The notes under the pieces are model-generated. The model did no database searches. It was not told the DNA's origin and saw only the letters and a program-made list of their open reading frames with translations. Shown one piece after another: positions 19,956 to 31,360 of a stretch of DNA of 64,000 bases (position 1 is the first letter of the stretch; each line of letters begins with the position of its first letter). The stretch is from assembly GCA_943736015.1 (NCBI GenBank), contig OX031069.1, positions 40,334,728-40,398,727 on the forward strand, read 5' to 3'. Position numbers and translations under genes: made by a program. Origin of the DNA: Tridacna crocea. Lineage: Eukaryota > Mollusca > Bivalvia > Cardiida > Cardiidae.

Positions 19956-20910
19956 AATTCTTACAGTATCATGAATAATTTATAGGATCTAACACAAGTC
20001 AACATTTGAAATAAGGTATTATTAAACGAGTTTAGAAAAATGTTAAACTAACCTCAGGCGCGCTCAGAAATCTTTGCAAGCAAGGTTGAGAAAGTTTTTC
20101 TTCAAGCCAAGGAAAGTCAGTTTCTCTTTATGACATAACGAAAGCTGGAGAATTTTCGGTCAAAATAATGCATAAACATGCATGCACACGCGGTTTGTTT
20201 ATTAAAGTTTGTCTCAAAGACAGGCTCGACCTCTAACGTTGATTTATTCAGCTATATTCAAATGAGTGCGTGTTTCTTTGAGATTTCAGTTTTAACTTTC
20301 ACAGTATTTGCAATTCATCGTGACTTTACCAAAACGTCAGCTTTTATTTATGGAACAAAAAACATCGTTGATGCGTGAGTATTCTAATGTATGAGAGGCA
20401 CAACACATATATTTAAACCACTGTAAAAATGGGAAAGTCTCCCAAAAGTCACAGAATGTGACAACAGTTTTTTTTTTTAATTCGAAGTATCGGATACAGA
20501 AACGCGTTTTTACCTTTGGACTGATTATCATTGGGTTTTCTTGAATACAATATAATTTAGAAATGCGCAATGTCGAAACGACTGAGAAAAAAAACAACTT
20601 TAAACTGCTGGTTGTTTTCCTTTCACTAGTTGGCCTTCAATAAAAACACAACAATGTCACGATGCATACCTTACTTTTTGGACTATTTCAGATCAGCCAG
20701 GAAACAGAAGTCGCATAAATCCAAGGTGAATTTTGCCACTAGACCATCTGTCAACTAAAAAAGAAACCTTATTTCCCACTTTAACCAATATTGGTTTTGA
20801 CCGCATAAAGAACTATTTCATCTGGCGCGCTGGCTTCCGATACGTTATCAATTTAAGCGATACAGAGCAAGTTGTGCGGCGTAATTTTTTTCCGATAAAG
20901 GGACACAATG
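19956..20910. other. Unassigned sequence
   Basis: No credible exon or repeat family. Short frames at 20178-20378 (plus) and 20337-20597 (minus) show no recognisable motif. Confidence 0.4.
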
Positions 20911-21126
20911 TTAACCCATTACCACACAATCCCTATTTTTGACGACCCCGAGAAAGAAGCCTTTAGAAAACATCGTGGGACAGGAGAACATGCTGGTTAC
21001 CCCAATGTTTTCTACTCTTCACAAAACAATTTTAAAAATTTTCAGTTACTTTTACTTTTATTTTGTCATCCGCAAGTGCTTTCGATTTGGAATAGTCTAA
21101 AATATTGTTGTATGGTACTGAGTTAA
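20911..21126 (+). mobile_element. Family A MITE missing the right hairpin arm
   Basis: TTAA at 20911-20914 and 21123-21126. CCATTACCACACAATCCCTA start; GTGGGACAGGAGAACATGCT then GGTTACCCCAATGTTTTC: the right arm has lost its CATTTTCTCCTTTTCCCA segment. Confidence 0.85.
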
Positions 21127-21185
21127 CTCCTTCATACATGGTTTGATCCCGGTGTAAATACAATACCTAACAGCTGGTTCAGAGA

Positions 21186-21325
21186 GAATTCTCCTTAGCT
21201 CAGTGGTTATGGTTTTGGGTTTTCGTCCGGGAGTTCTAGGTTCAGATACTGCCCTGTCCCTGTATCTCTTTTATGCATTTGTTCATTTTTTTTTTATTAC
21301 GGACTTTGTTCGTAAGAAAAGAAAG
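21186..21325 (+). mobile_element. tRNA-like SINE of a second type
   Basis: CTCCTTAGCTCAGTGGTTAT is a good box A; TAGGTTCAGATACTGCCC is box B-like; then CTGTATCTCTTTTATGCATT and ACGGACTTTGTTCGTAAG. The reverse complement of this order occurs at 62247-62400, marking a family distinct from the other SINEs. Confidence 0.7.
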
Positions 21326-21521
21326 GATGTTTTTAATGTCAATATGGCAAATGTGAATGACAGAAGACATTTATCAGATGTATATATCGGGCGGGGAGTT
21401 GGAACGTTGAAACAAGGGACTCTTCATCGCAGAATTGGTGAGGCACTTGGTGTGCAATTTCCTGTTACCACAAGAGCTTAGGCGACGTATCAGCAGTACA
21501 TATGAATGGCTAACTTTTTAG

Positions 21522-21606
21522 CATGTCGTCGGTTTATTTCCAAAACCTCATAGTTACAGCTTGTAACAAGCTGTTATTACGAGGTTCTCGAAGTAAACCA
21601 ACGAAA
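21522..21606. mobile_element. Family E palindromic mini-element, copy 3
   Basis: GTCGTCGGTTTATTTCCAAA, CAGCTTGTAACAAGCTG, then GAGGTTCTCGAAGTAAACC. More diverged than the copies at 3.1-3.5 kb. Confidence 0.8.
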
Positions 21607-21934
21607 GCTTTTTTGTGTTCGTTTTGGAAAAAAAAAGACAATAGTTTTAGTGACGATCCTATTTAAAATGAGAATAATATCAAAAGAGTGCATAACAACT
21701 ATAAGCATGTATATGATAATAACAAAGCACAAGGTACAAGTTCAGCAAGAAAAGAATACTAGAAAATTAACTGCAATCTAAGATATGTTCGGCAATACTC
21801 TTGAAGCTTAGCAAACTTTGAGAAGTATCTATTGTTTACAGTTAAAGCTTGAATTGTCAAAACTGTAAGAGAAAAAAAAAGTAAATGCATGAAAAGGGAA
21901 CTGATTTGCTTGACTAATTAATTGGTTTATTATA
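21607..21934. other. Unassigned sequence
   Basis: AT-rich, no gene or repeat recognised. Confidence 0.4.
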
Positions 21935-22190
21935 TTGGAGTTTGACCTCACTTTTCAGCTTGGGTCACATCACGACGACCAGAGCACCTACGCACTATGT
22001 TTCCTGACTTTCTTCTCAGCACTGACAAAACTTTTTCTCTAAGTCACTGTATACTTGTCTCGCATGCGTCAGAGGTGAGAGGCGGAAAATCGCCGGAAAG
22101 AAAGTTTAGTTCAATCGGGTGTCATACCTGCGACCAGCAAGTCACGAGTCCGATGCCCTAACCAATGAACTAACCGGTCGGACAACTGAT
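21935..22190 (-). mobile_element. tRNA-derived SINE
   Basis: Minus-strand head has TTAGTTCATTGGTTAGGGC and GTATGACACCCG in the box B position (degenerate). The body shares CGGAAAGAAAGTTTAG and GAGAGGCGGAAAATCG with 10612-10868. Confidence 0.75.
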
Positions 22191-22284
22191 TGTGATTGGG
22201 TACAGATGTAACAGAATATCAGGCAGTGTCGGTTCAAATTGTCCGAGGTCGGAATTTGTCTTTTCTTTACATTCGAACAGATCT

Positions 22285-22514
22285 TTAATCCTTTACCACA
22301 CAATGACGACTTTTAACGCCCATGAAAGAGAAAGCTTTTGAAAACATTGTGGGAAAAGGAGAAAATGCCGGTTGCCAGCATTTTCTCCTTTTCCCACAAT
22401 GTTTTCTACCCTATAAAAGAAAAATCATTTTATATGAGCCACATTTAAACTATCATCTTAAATTGCTTTCAATTAGGTAAATTCTAAGATTTTTGTCGTG
22501 TGGTAAAGGGTTAA
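22285..22514 (+). mobile_element. Full-length family A MITE, first of an abutting pair
   Basis: TTAA 22285-22288 and 22511-22514. Hairpin AACATTGTGGGAAAAGGAGA with a perfect complement around GCCGGTTGCCAGC. Right end GTCGTGTGGTAAAGGGTTAA. Confidence 0.9.
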
Positions 22515-22716
22515 TTAACCACACAACCACAGCTTTTTAAGACCATTAGGGAGAAAGCTTCAGAAAACATTGTCGGAAAAGGAGAAAATTTGGTTACCAG
22601 CACTTCTTTCATTTCACACAATCTTGTTTATCCTATGATAGACATATTCAATGTAATTTGTTGTCTGCAAATGCTTTCAAATTGGACAAGGCTACAATTT
22701 AATCGGTTGGTAAGGA
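22515..22716 (+). mobile_element. Family A MITE, second of an abutting pair
   Basis: Begins at the very next TTAA (22515-22518) with CCACACAACCACAGC. Its hairpin is worn: GTCGGAAAAGGAGAAAATTT versus CTTCTTTCATTTCACAC. The end GGTTGGTAAGGATATAA has lost the TTAA. Confidence 0.75.
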
Positions 22717-23139
22717 TATAATAAAAAAAGCTGTATGGTCTGGTCGGGAATCCACCTTCTAGCACTTAGATACCGGTACATTTTAATCAACGTAAGCATG
22801 ATACGGGATAATTAATAATTAAATACAGCCCCTACAGATATTGCCTCAAGTAAGTAACCACAGAGCCGAATTACAGACCAAATCATTCAATTTATAACTG
22901 TGACCGCATAGTACAGTGTTGGGTTTGAGATAATGGCTGATGCTGAAATAAAATAAGCCATGCTTTGTGAGCAAGGGACTTTATGTATCTACCCTTGGAG
23001 TACGGAGGGGTACCAGACTAGAGTTTAGGATCCACAGAAAATGTGATGGCTCGCATGGTATGATTAGACACGGATTGTATAAAGCTTCCTTTCGCCAGAA
23101 CATGACTTGTATATAGGATCAGACATGAGTGGGCCTTTG
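22717..23139. other. Unassigned sequence
   Basis: No gene or family match. Confidence 0.4.
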
Positions 23140-23770
23140 AGATAAGTTTCATTAAACGAGTCATGGGAAATGTTATTAAGCGAGCCTTTGACGAGCTTAA
23201 TAACATTTCCCTTGACTAGCTTATTAAAATCTTACCTCAAAAGCCTACAAATGTCAGATTCTTTTTATCACATATTTCACAAAATATAGATCAAATGATG
23301 CAAGAACATTCATAAATGCACCCGCGGTATTTTCCATTCACTTGTATGAAATGCGTACAAAATGACGTCAAAAATGACGTCACACAAATGTGATATCAAA
23401 CGTACACGCGTGAGATAAGAAAATTCGTAATGGGTATATCACACTGAAAACAAGGGAGGTTATGTGATAAATAAATATTCCATGCTCAGGAAAAAGGGAG
23501 TTTTGAATGTCTCCTTTATGTCGTATACAAGCAAATCATCAAATAATCATGGATCTACGATAGCTGGTTATTTTTGATATGAAAAATATCTCACGAGGAT
23601 GCGTTGTTGGGCGTTGAAAAAACGAGTGTGCAGCACGAGTTTTTTTAACGCCTTAAGACGCATCCGAGTGACATATTTTTCATATCAAAAATAACCAGTT
23701 GATTATTCTATTTATTATATACCTTATTAACATTGTTATTTTTAATTTTTCATTTGAAAGTCGAATTCAA
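23140..23770. mobile_element. Family L composite foldback
   Basis: The left part has an inverted pair GGGAAATGTTATTAAGC and GCTTAATAACATTTCCC (about 23165-23211). The right part has GGTTATTTTTGATATGAAAA with its complement TTTTCATATCAAAAATAACC, and GGATGCG/CGCATCC. Two adjacent TGACGTCA octamers lie at 23363-23370 and 23375-23382. Fragments recur at 9734-10219 and 10869-11069. Confidence 0.7.
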
Positions 23771-24347
23771 TACTTTGGATAGAGAGAAAAAATCAGGGAC
23801 ATAGTGCGGATAAATACATAATTCAAAAGAACAAAACGAGACTAAGAAAAATAGTAAGATTGTCTGGTTGAAAATATAGAACTTACAATTAACTTTATCT
23901 ATAAGCGCTTAATGAAAAAAAAGTAGTTCCTAAATTACGGCATGCAGTGAAAGTGAAAGTTGATATCGCCACTAGTGACTGGGAAATTCCAGGATTTCCC
24001 AGCTAGGTATATAATAAAATGTAGTCTGTATAAGAACCGACTGGATTGTGGTGTAGACTGGTCCTCAAAAAGCGGAAAAGGTTAGTCTCAGATCAACCTG
24101 CGAGCACGGTATATCAGAGTAAATGCCATACGAATACATGGACATAGATTGACAGCAGTTTGTTTGTTATGTACAGATTGTGTAGAGTTGGCTCTTGCAG
24201 TACGACTGACTTGTGATCGTAAAGTAGACAACATGCCTTTTCTCCAGGGATGTAAACTAATTATGGTATTGTAATTAGAGACAGAGAGAGGAGACTATAT
24301 CGTTTATCTTCTTTTACAATTGAATGAATTATTTCATGTTTATTTTA
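23771..24347. other. Unassigned sequence
   Basis: No gene recognised. Confidence 0.35.
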
Positions 24348-24430
24348 AGGTCTGCCCTCCCTGAGACTCATATTAAAAGACGAAAGCTGTCGAGATTGGC
24401 CGAATAGCCCTCACAAAAATGTTGCTGTTA
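24348..24430. repeat. Family H repeat, uninterrupted copy
   Basis: CATATTAAAAGACGAAAGCT, GTCGAGATTGGCCGAATAGC, CCTCACAAAAATGTTG. This corresponds to the sequence split by family G at 14.1-14.5 kb. Confidence 0.65.
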
Positions 24431-24589
24431 CACGATGGTTACCGATGAGTTAGGGGGTGGTAACTTTTAATTTTAAAAATACAAAGCTTTACTGCAAATG
24501 ATGATATAAATAACATTTTTAACGCTTTCGATTCACAAATATTACCTTTCATCGTTATTTCTTAGCCCTCAGTTCAAAAGTTAAAAAAG

Positions 24590-24880
24590 CTCAGATCAAG
24601 TCAGTTTTGTATTATTTTTTTTTTTACACTTCATAGTTTGCTTACCTGATGAACGAACAGCTTGTGTTAACTGCAATTATTTGTTTTACATTTGACAAAA
24701 TAAAATAACCATAACTAATTATGTTATAATTTTCACTACTTAAAAAATATCCATCCATTCCACTTTTATGACAACTGTCTATGAAAACTAGAAATAATAC
24801 GCTGTAGGCTACTCACTATGTTTGTCTCGTGGGCGGCTCATTTAGATCGACGCCGCCATTTTGAAAGTTGTGTTGGTAGT
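24590..24880 (-). repeat. Family U repeat, reversed copy
   Basis: TAGTTTGCTTACCTGATG, ATTTTCACTACTT, GGCTACTCACTATGTTTGTC, GGCGGCTCATTTAGATCGAC and GCCGCCATTTTGAAAGTTGT. The reverse complement of these blocks occurs in order at 55905-56180. Confidence 0.65.
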
Positions 24881-25104
24881 GAAGTTAGGTAAACGGGGCT
24901 CCCGAAACGGAAATTGCTTTTACATGGATTTGGCCCGAGTACATGACTGTATATATGGGGCATATCATCCATTTAGACCGCGAGGAATTTCTTTGCTGTA
25001 GAATAAAATCCCCTTTTACAGGGGACCAACCATACCCAATTTCAGTTATAGTCTTACTCAAAATTAAGAAAGTAGGCCTAATGCAACTTCTGGCGGACTA
25101 AGCC

Positions 25105-25175
25105 ATTTGAGAAGTAACAAAACCTTTTATTGGCTAAACCATTTGGTTAAGCCAAACAGGAATTTTGTTACAAAT
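25105..25175. mobile_element. Family R palindrome, copy 2
   Basis: AGTAACAAAACCTTTTATTG, GCTAAACCATTTGGTTAAGC, then CAGGAATTTTGTTAC. The inner GCTAAACCATTTGG core is shared with 13220-13300. Confidence 0.7.
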
Positions 25176-25194
25176 AAGAATAGTTGGTAAATAC

Positions 25195-25570
25195 ATGGAG
25201 AATATTTGTTTGTTTCGGTGAAAGATCGAAATTTATTTCATCGAGTGGACACCATTGGCAATATTTTCACGAGTGGCTCAGATGTTTCACCGAAACAAAC
25301 AAAATTTAACATTCTATTTATTTCATGCTTTTAACCCTTTCTGGGAGGAGCTTTATCAAAATCCTCGTGGCGTACCCCTCCTGCATAGCAATACACTACA
25401 ATATTACGTCAAGCGCGAGAAATGTAAGGTAAATGACGTCATATTTCCATCTGGTTATGAGGCACGCACAACTTTCCTAGGCAACAAGAACATAAAAATC
25501 GATATTTTCACTGATGGTACCAGTGTTCCCCCGCTACTTCTCGATATCCTACCGGAAAGCATGAAATAAG
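25195..25570 (+). mobile_element. Family F element, copy 3
   Basis: GGAGAATATTTGTTTG, GGTGAAAGATCGAAATTTAT, CATTGGCAATATTTTCACG, shortened foldback, then the unique part with TGACGTCA at 25434-25441, and the CGGAAAGCATGAAATAA end. The upstream promoter-like unit of the copy at 11.2 kb is partly deleted. Confidence 0.85.
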
Positions 25571-25589
25571 GACCCTTATTTAATCATAT

Positions 25590-25770
25590 GTAATGTGGAA
25601 TCAGACAGCACAGACTCACTCTCTCGGGACGTAATGTGACGATTTCATCATCATTAGAAAGATGGGCTCATCGTTTTAATCTCTTTTGTTATTGATATAA
25701 TTCTATTTCTGTTTAGTGTAGCAATACGAAAAAAAAAAACGGAATAGTCAAAAATAAATTCACGATTTCT
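25590..25770 (+). repeat. Family M dispersed repeat, copy 1
   Basis: CACTCTCTCGGGACGTAATG, GATTTCATCATCATTAGAA, TTTTAATCTCTTTTGTTAT. Collinear with 26520-26770 and 32060-32330. Confidence 0.65.
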
Positions 25771-25874
25771 TTTTCATGTTTTTGCTTTAGGTATATTTTC
25801 GTACAATTTAGACTGAATAAATCGAATGGAAATTTCCAGAAAATAGTATAAACTGAAATTTGTAAGAGCAAAAT

Positions 25875-25910
25875 GTTTGTGTATGTGCGTGTGTGTGTGG
25901 GGGTGTGGGT

Positions 25911-25946
<36 letters not shown>
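25875..25946 (+). repeat. GT dinucleotide repeat
   Basis: GTGTGTATGTGCGTGTGTGT changing to TGGGTG units and then pure GT to 25945. Confidence 0.9.
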
Positions 25947-26194
25947 CTTTCTTTTCTTTTCAATAAAACCTCACTTATATTGTTCTGTGTAGTTTGATCT
26001 TACTCTTCAAAGTTTATACAAAGTGAAGGGGGGGGGAGTTACCTTCATAAGGCACACTCTGGTAATTTTTAAGCGAGTATAATGCATCTCAAAAGCATGG
26101 ATCAATAGAATCATTTTTTGTCTAAAAACCTCATTAGGTCTAAATCTTGGAGTAGACTGGTGCTTTGACATACAGAACATTGACAAATAGCAAA

Positions 26195-26245
26195 AAGTGT
26201 TGACCAAGGTCAGCCTGCGCAGACCTTGGTCAATAGTTTTTGCCG
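26195..26245. repeat. Family D fragment
   Basis: GTTGACCAAGGTCAGCCTGC followed by GCAGACCTTGGTCAATAG: a shortened D palindrome. Confidence 0.75.
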
Positions 26246-26314
26246 ATGCATTTTTATTTTTAAACATATTGATTTTACATGTATTGCGAAACAAGTTCTT
26301 ACAAGTTATATTAA

Positions 26315-26490
26315 TCTCTCTCGATTCTGCTTCCTGGGAACTACAGCAGTACTCGCGCCGAAGGTGTGGGCCTATGAAATATCCAGAAGTTGACGCCCGC
26401 TCCAGGGTATCAAACTCAGGACCTTTAGGTTATGAGGTCGACGCTCTACCTCACGACTACGGACACCACATGCATTTAACACCATTTTCA
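26315..26490 (-). mobile_element. Probable tRNA-like SINE remnant
   Basis: On the minus strand CGTGAGGTAGAGCGTCG and CCTGAGTTTGATACCCTGG look like box A and box B. The body resembles no other SINE in the window. Confidence 0.5.
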
Positions 26491-26519
26491 CAGAGCATTG
26501 GTCATGTATGCCCAAACTT

Positions 26520-26770
26520 TTGAGTGACGCCGGAACAAAGAATCGCTAAAGACTGGCTACAAATGATAAAGGCATGAGCTGGTCTTGATATTTTAAAGTT
26601 CAGAGTTAGTGATGTGTGAACGTGAAGCATTCGAGACAAAATAGTTCTCTCGGGACAGGGGGTAATGTTTTATACTGCCATTAGAATGACGTTTTCATCT
26701 CTTTAATATCTTCTACGAAATAAATAATTCCAATTTTCATTTGTTTTAGGTCTACCAATATACATTTATA
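26520..26770 (+). repeat. Family M dispersed repeat, copy 2
   Basis: GACTGGCTACAAATGATAAA, GTGAACGTGAAGCATTCGAG, GTTCTCTCGGGACAGGGGGT and TCATCTCTTTAATATC match the other M copies. Confidence 0.65.
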
Positions 26771-27985
26771 TAAAATATAAAATCATTATACTGGTAAGAA
26801 TATTTCAAAATCCAAATGATTAAAAGCCTGTTATTCTTTAATGGAAAGCAAACGAGCTACAGCTCGTTTGAAGGTAATAGGGACCCCCTGTATTTTGAAA
26901 TATCTTACAAAATGCGTTAGGTATTGTGCTGAAAATTTGCCCATATATTAACAATACTAATTTCAAAGTTTGGGTGAAACTTTTAGAATTTTTTGATAAC
27001 TTAGTCTTACATTGCACTCAGTGCAATGTTATAAAGACAACAGCTTAAAGATCAATGGTGGGAGGGTTGCAGGCTACTCCGAGTAAAGGGTGATGAAAAC
27101 AGATGAATGCAAAGTTCTACAGTGAGGCTGGTTGTCTATCTTTTGAAATTAAAAAAAAATTAATTGCCTTTGAGGCCCTCATCTCATCTTTTATTTGGGT
27201 GTTATTTAGTTACAGTTAAGTCCAAATGTGATAAAAATAAGAATACAAGTAGCCTAAATTTCATTTTTGCCATGTAAAAATATGGCGAATATCATGATAT
27301 ATACATGTAAAGGTGCAGTTCGTATAAGTTCCAGTCAATCGCACAACAAAAAGGAATTTTGAAAACAGAACAAATCCTACCATATCGCATTATCTGTTTG
27401 TTTACATCGATGATTGCCGAAGATAAGCTGACTTTTTGTCGTAAATCCCGGCAGTGCTCAGAAAATAGTGACGTAAGCAACACGTCATTCAATGCGTCGA
27501 TACAAATAAACTTTCATTCACTGGCCAATACCTGATCGTTTAGTCCCAATTATATGCTTGAAAAACATAAGTTTGTCAACATTGTAAACAGAAACGACGA
27601 CACAGGCTGATTATCGCTTATTCATTTATCATCAATATAGGAAGAGTTCACTACATCTAAATATGAAAACAGGTTCAGAATGAGCAATCTTACTCTCCGA
27701 TGGCATGCATTCGAGGTGGAAGTTTACATTAATGCTATGTAGACTATCCCGTCATATATGCTCGCTGTAAGTTTACGCGTCCGCGACCAATATGAACTAC
27801 AAAGAACAGAAGGCACTTATTATTGTCATGAATTAACTTACCATTTCATTAAAAAAATTCATTCAGTTTGGTCAAATAAGTCGTCATATGCCGGTTTTGA
27901 AAGGGAATTCCAGTCTCTTTCGGCGTTTGGAAGTGTGTACCCAAACAACAGCCATCTTGGATGATGGCGTCATATATTCGCGGTA
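26771..27985. other. Unassigned sequence with two small hairpins
   Basis: Small perfect hairpins AACGAGCTACAGCTCGTT (about 26851) and CATTGCACTCAGTGCAATG (about 27012). No gene. Could include one terminal part of the Pogo-like transposon, but no TIR was found. Confidence 0.4.
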
Positions 27986-27989
27986 AATG

Positions 27990-29785
27990 AGAAAACTTGT
28001 GTATGGTGATCTGAATATATCATTTATTTACTTCATGGAAGAGAAAATTTCACCGGAAAGTTTTTTAACAAGAAAAATTGCTAGCAAAAAAAAAGGCAAC
28101 AGTTCAGAAAAAAAAATTACATTTATTTCTAATGGATTGTCTATTATGCATCCATGCAATGAGGGCAAAGAAAGGTATCCCTCTTCTCAGGAACCTTACT
28201 TTAGAGCAGTACTGCAAATGAGTCCAATGGAAACAACTGTCGCACTGTGCCCACTTGATAAAAAATGGGTTGTAACAATCCCTGGCCTCCGTCGGATAGA
28301 ACAAATTACACACACAGCTACAAATTTCTTTTTAGGCTTCTTTACAGCCTTAGTAATCTTTTTCGCGTTAAAGAAGGCCTCAGTTTTATCCCTTGTACAC
28401 TCATCAATTGGTAGGTTGGATGACTGAGGGGGTTAAGGGTATACTGGTGTTTGTATGAGAAGGGGGGATAGGAATGTCTCTTGTAAGGGCATTGGAGTTT
28501 GGGGTAAGATCATTTCTTGGTTTAGATACCGGGAGTTCTTCAGAGATTTCTGGGGCATTTGGGGTTTCGGGTGCTTCTGAGTGGTAAATAACTGCAGGTG
28601 CCAACTGTGAAGAAGAAAATACCTGGTTGTTGAAAGGGTAACTGCCTGATTTATGAAAACCTGACATGATGTTTTCTGGACAAAGTGCTTTCTAGTAGGG
28701 TCTTGATGTCAGCTTGGCAACCTAATATAATGTATTAATTCTTGGGTTTTGATGTAGGTAAGACTGGCATTCCCTATAATAATGACACTTTAAAGGGCCA
28801 AAGACACCAACATCTTGTGGTTGGGTTAGGTGGCTGGTGTGCGGTGGAAGTACAAAAAGAATAACCCGTCTTCTACTAGCCTACTCAGTAAAATGTCAGC
28901 AACAAATGAGACCTATGGCAATCATACAAAAGTAAAGTGGGCTCACAAACATTGCCTTGTTTAATGACTGCGTGTTTTGCAAATTGACCCATATATTACA
29001 CATTTTATTCCGTTGGACCAACCAGAATCTGACATCATTCCATCTGAACGGACTGTGGCACCAGCAAAAAGCTCGTCTGTCCATCTTTTTCCCTGGAACA
29101 CATAGAATGGCGGTATGCGATTTCCCAGGGCATTGGCTCCTGCGATTATTGTAACATTTGCAGATCTAGGAAAGGTTATCGCTTGAGGATCTTTGTTTTT
29201 CAGCACACAATTTTGGGGGTGAATGTTCAGTGCTGATTCCAGTCTCGTTAAGATTATAAATAGGCTCAGGTGCATTGAAGAGAAAATTCTCCTCTTGAAC
29301 AGTCTCGAGCTCCATGAAATACTTGCTAATTGTTTCTTTGTTTGCATCTTTTGCACTCGTAGTGTGAAGTTTTTGTGGTTTGACCATTTTTATATCTGGC
29401 CAACGCTTTGAAAAACCATAAAACCAGTGATCACGTATTCCATCCTTTGCCCCAACTGTTTTTCCAAGGGACCTTGCAAAGTCAGCTGCCATGAATTGAA
29501 TATTCCCTTTAGTGTAACCGTAGCCAATATTTGCCATGTATGACATGTGCTCAACCATTTTACTCTCTTCTAAATTAGTGAAAATTCTCTTTGGTGCCAT
29601 ATGAGCATCTAGTGGCTGTTTTCCCCGTGTACGATCACGTAAGTTGGATTCCGGGACACTATACTTTCGGGAAGCCCTGTAGACAGATGTTCCACCTTTT
29701 GTGGCTTCAAAGGCTCTAAGAAGGTTAGCTTTATCATATGGCTTATCAATGTTTGCTTTGGTCTCATCCTGAAGGCATTACACAT
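27990..29785 (-). pseudogene. Pogo/Tigger-type (Tc1/mariner superfamily) transposase, degenerate
   Basis: A transposase of the Pogo class binds TIRs and cuts with a DDE/D nuclease. Read on the minus strand, the frame opens near 29785 with DKPYDKANLLRAFEATKGG and YRASRKYSVPESNLRDR, a psq-type helix-turn-helix. FTNLEESKMVEHMSYMANIG and DWFYG-like sequence (HWFYGFSKRWPDIKMVK) form the CENP-B-like domain. The first catalytic block reads IYNLNETGIS, where Asp is expected, so the aspartate seems lost. A one-base frameshift near 29190 moves the DDE domain to the frame with ANVTIIAGANALGNRIPPFY. Further breaks follow; VILFVLPPHTSHLTQP plus QDVGVFGPLK (28789-28870) is the conserved C-terminal DDE segment. 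The tail encodes FHKSGSYPFN, then CVIC and WAQCDSCFHWTHLQYC, a PHD-like Cys/His cluster. No continuous ORF survives, so it is inactive. Upstream of the frame is CCTTCAG, possibly an old splice acceptor. TIRs were not found. Family call confident; detailed clade is inference. Confidence 0.85.
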
Positions 29786-30019
29786 ACTTTTAAAGGACCA
29801 GTGAAAATCAAACACACAAGTTTCAGTATGTGACTTAATACTTCCACCAGCGCCTTGACAGTAACAAAAGGCTCAAGGGGAGATAAATCCTCAACTATGA
29901 GGTGCTGACATTTCAAAATTGCGTTTTGCTAATCTTTTCAGTAAATGATCAATGTATGTGCCAAAGTTTAATACAATTGCATCAATACTGCAGGAGTTCG
30001 TGACACAAAATTAATAGTA

Positions 30020-30095
30020 TTTTGTACACAGACGGACATACAGACGGACATTGGGCCGGACAGACGGAAACACAGACGGACGGACAAATTATCTG
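30020..30095 (+). repeat. CAGACGGA-type simple repeat
   Basis: ACACAGACGGACATACAGAC, GGACAGACGGAAACACAGAC, GGACGGACAAA. Degenerate octamer units often found inside larger mollusc repeats (general knowledge). Confidence 0.75.
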
Positions 30096-31360
30096 ATGGG
30101 GTGATTCCAGTATACCCCAAAAACATTCGTTTTGCAAGGGTACCAAAATGACAAACCGTATACTGCCTTACATAGCACCATATGTGATGTGCATTGTGGC
30201 CCATTTAATCAACATATTTTGAAATAAAATGCCTAAATTACTTTTAGAACTTATTACCTGCTCAAAAAAATATTCAATTCAATCCCATATCTGCTTTTTA
30301 TTTGAGATTTATAGAGTGTTCATTTTTTTTTTTTTTCAATGTAAAAAATAATACAAACATGACATATTCAAATAAAAATTGCAATTTGGCACTTTTTTTT
30401 TTTTTTTTTTCCCCGGGGGGGGGGTTGGGGGGGGCAGGAGTCAAGGCCGTTCACGTGACTTTTTTTTTTGTTTACAGTTTTGTGCAGCCGAACCGTATCG
30501 GACAGAATTCGATAGGATTTGTATATTTTCAAAGGGAAAACGGGGTTTATTTTTCTATGCAGTCTTCAAGTAGGTGATAAAGGTACTAAATTAGAATATC
30601 TACGTTGTTTTTTTAATTGTTTACTCACCTATAAATGAAACATTCTTCCTTTTTACTGTGTAACAGATCGGCGCACTCCTGTAACGGTTTTGCATCAATA
30701 AACAACCGATAGGTGCCGCTAGTGTTTGTTTATATCGGGAAAATACCGTTACCGCGAGGATATGACGCCCGCGAGCATATGACGTTACAGTATGTAATAG
30801 CACAAATGAGATGCAATGTTTTCACGTTACGTTCCTTTAGACATGGTTCGAATATCCATGCAAAATAACGAAGGTAGTCTCGACCAGTGGCGACCCCGAA
30901 ATCGACATATTTCTCCATGCATTTTCGCACATGTATACCATTGCAACCAATGCAGTAACTGACACATTCGGATGTTCTCCGATCTTATATGATATTATAT
31001 GTGTTGTGATGGGTTATCTGATATATACTTTCTAGATATAAACGGTGAAAATTACCTACTTTGGACTTTACCCGGGCTTTAGGGATTCAATATTGGATAC
31101 CTGCACACACTTGTCTACACTTTGTTTTCTCTTCCACGCCCAAACAATAGATGTTTTATGTAAAACTCAGTCAAACATTTGCTCATATCATGTTGTATAA
31201 TATACAACAATAAAATGAAGAAGACTGAATGTTATGAATTCAGGTTGCACTCCAATAACATGCTTCACAGTATTGGTGTGCATAATTTTCTTACGGTCAA
31301 AGGGGCACGTTGTCTTTGAGAGAACCATCCTCCGATTGTGACCAAAACCAAATTAAGCTA
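30096..31360. other. Unassigned sequence with homopolymer runs
   Basis: T runs at about 30323-30336 and 30393-30410, the latter followed by CCCC and a G run. No gene recognised. Confidence 0.4.

Noticed and set aside
24235-24340. Possible promoter or first exon
   Set aside because: No start codon context, splice sites or conserved frame could be supported.
27987-28427. 146-residue plus-strand ORF
   Set aside because: Antisense of the Pogo-type transposase tail; the conserved motifs are on the minus strand.
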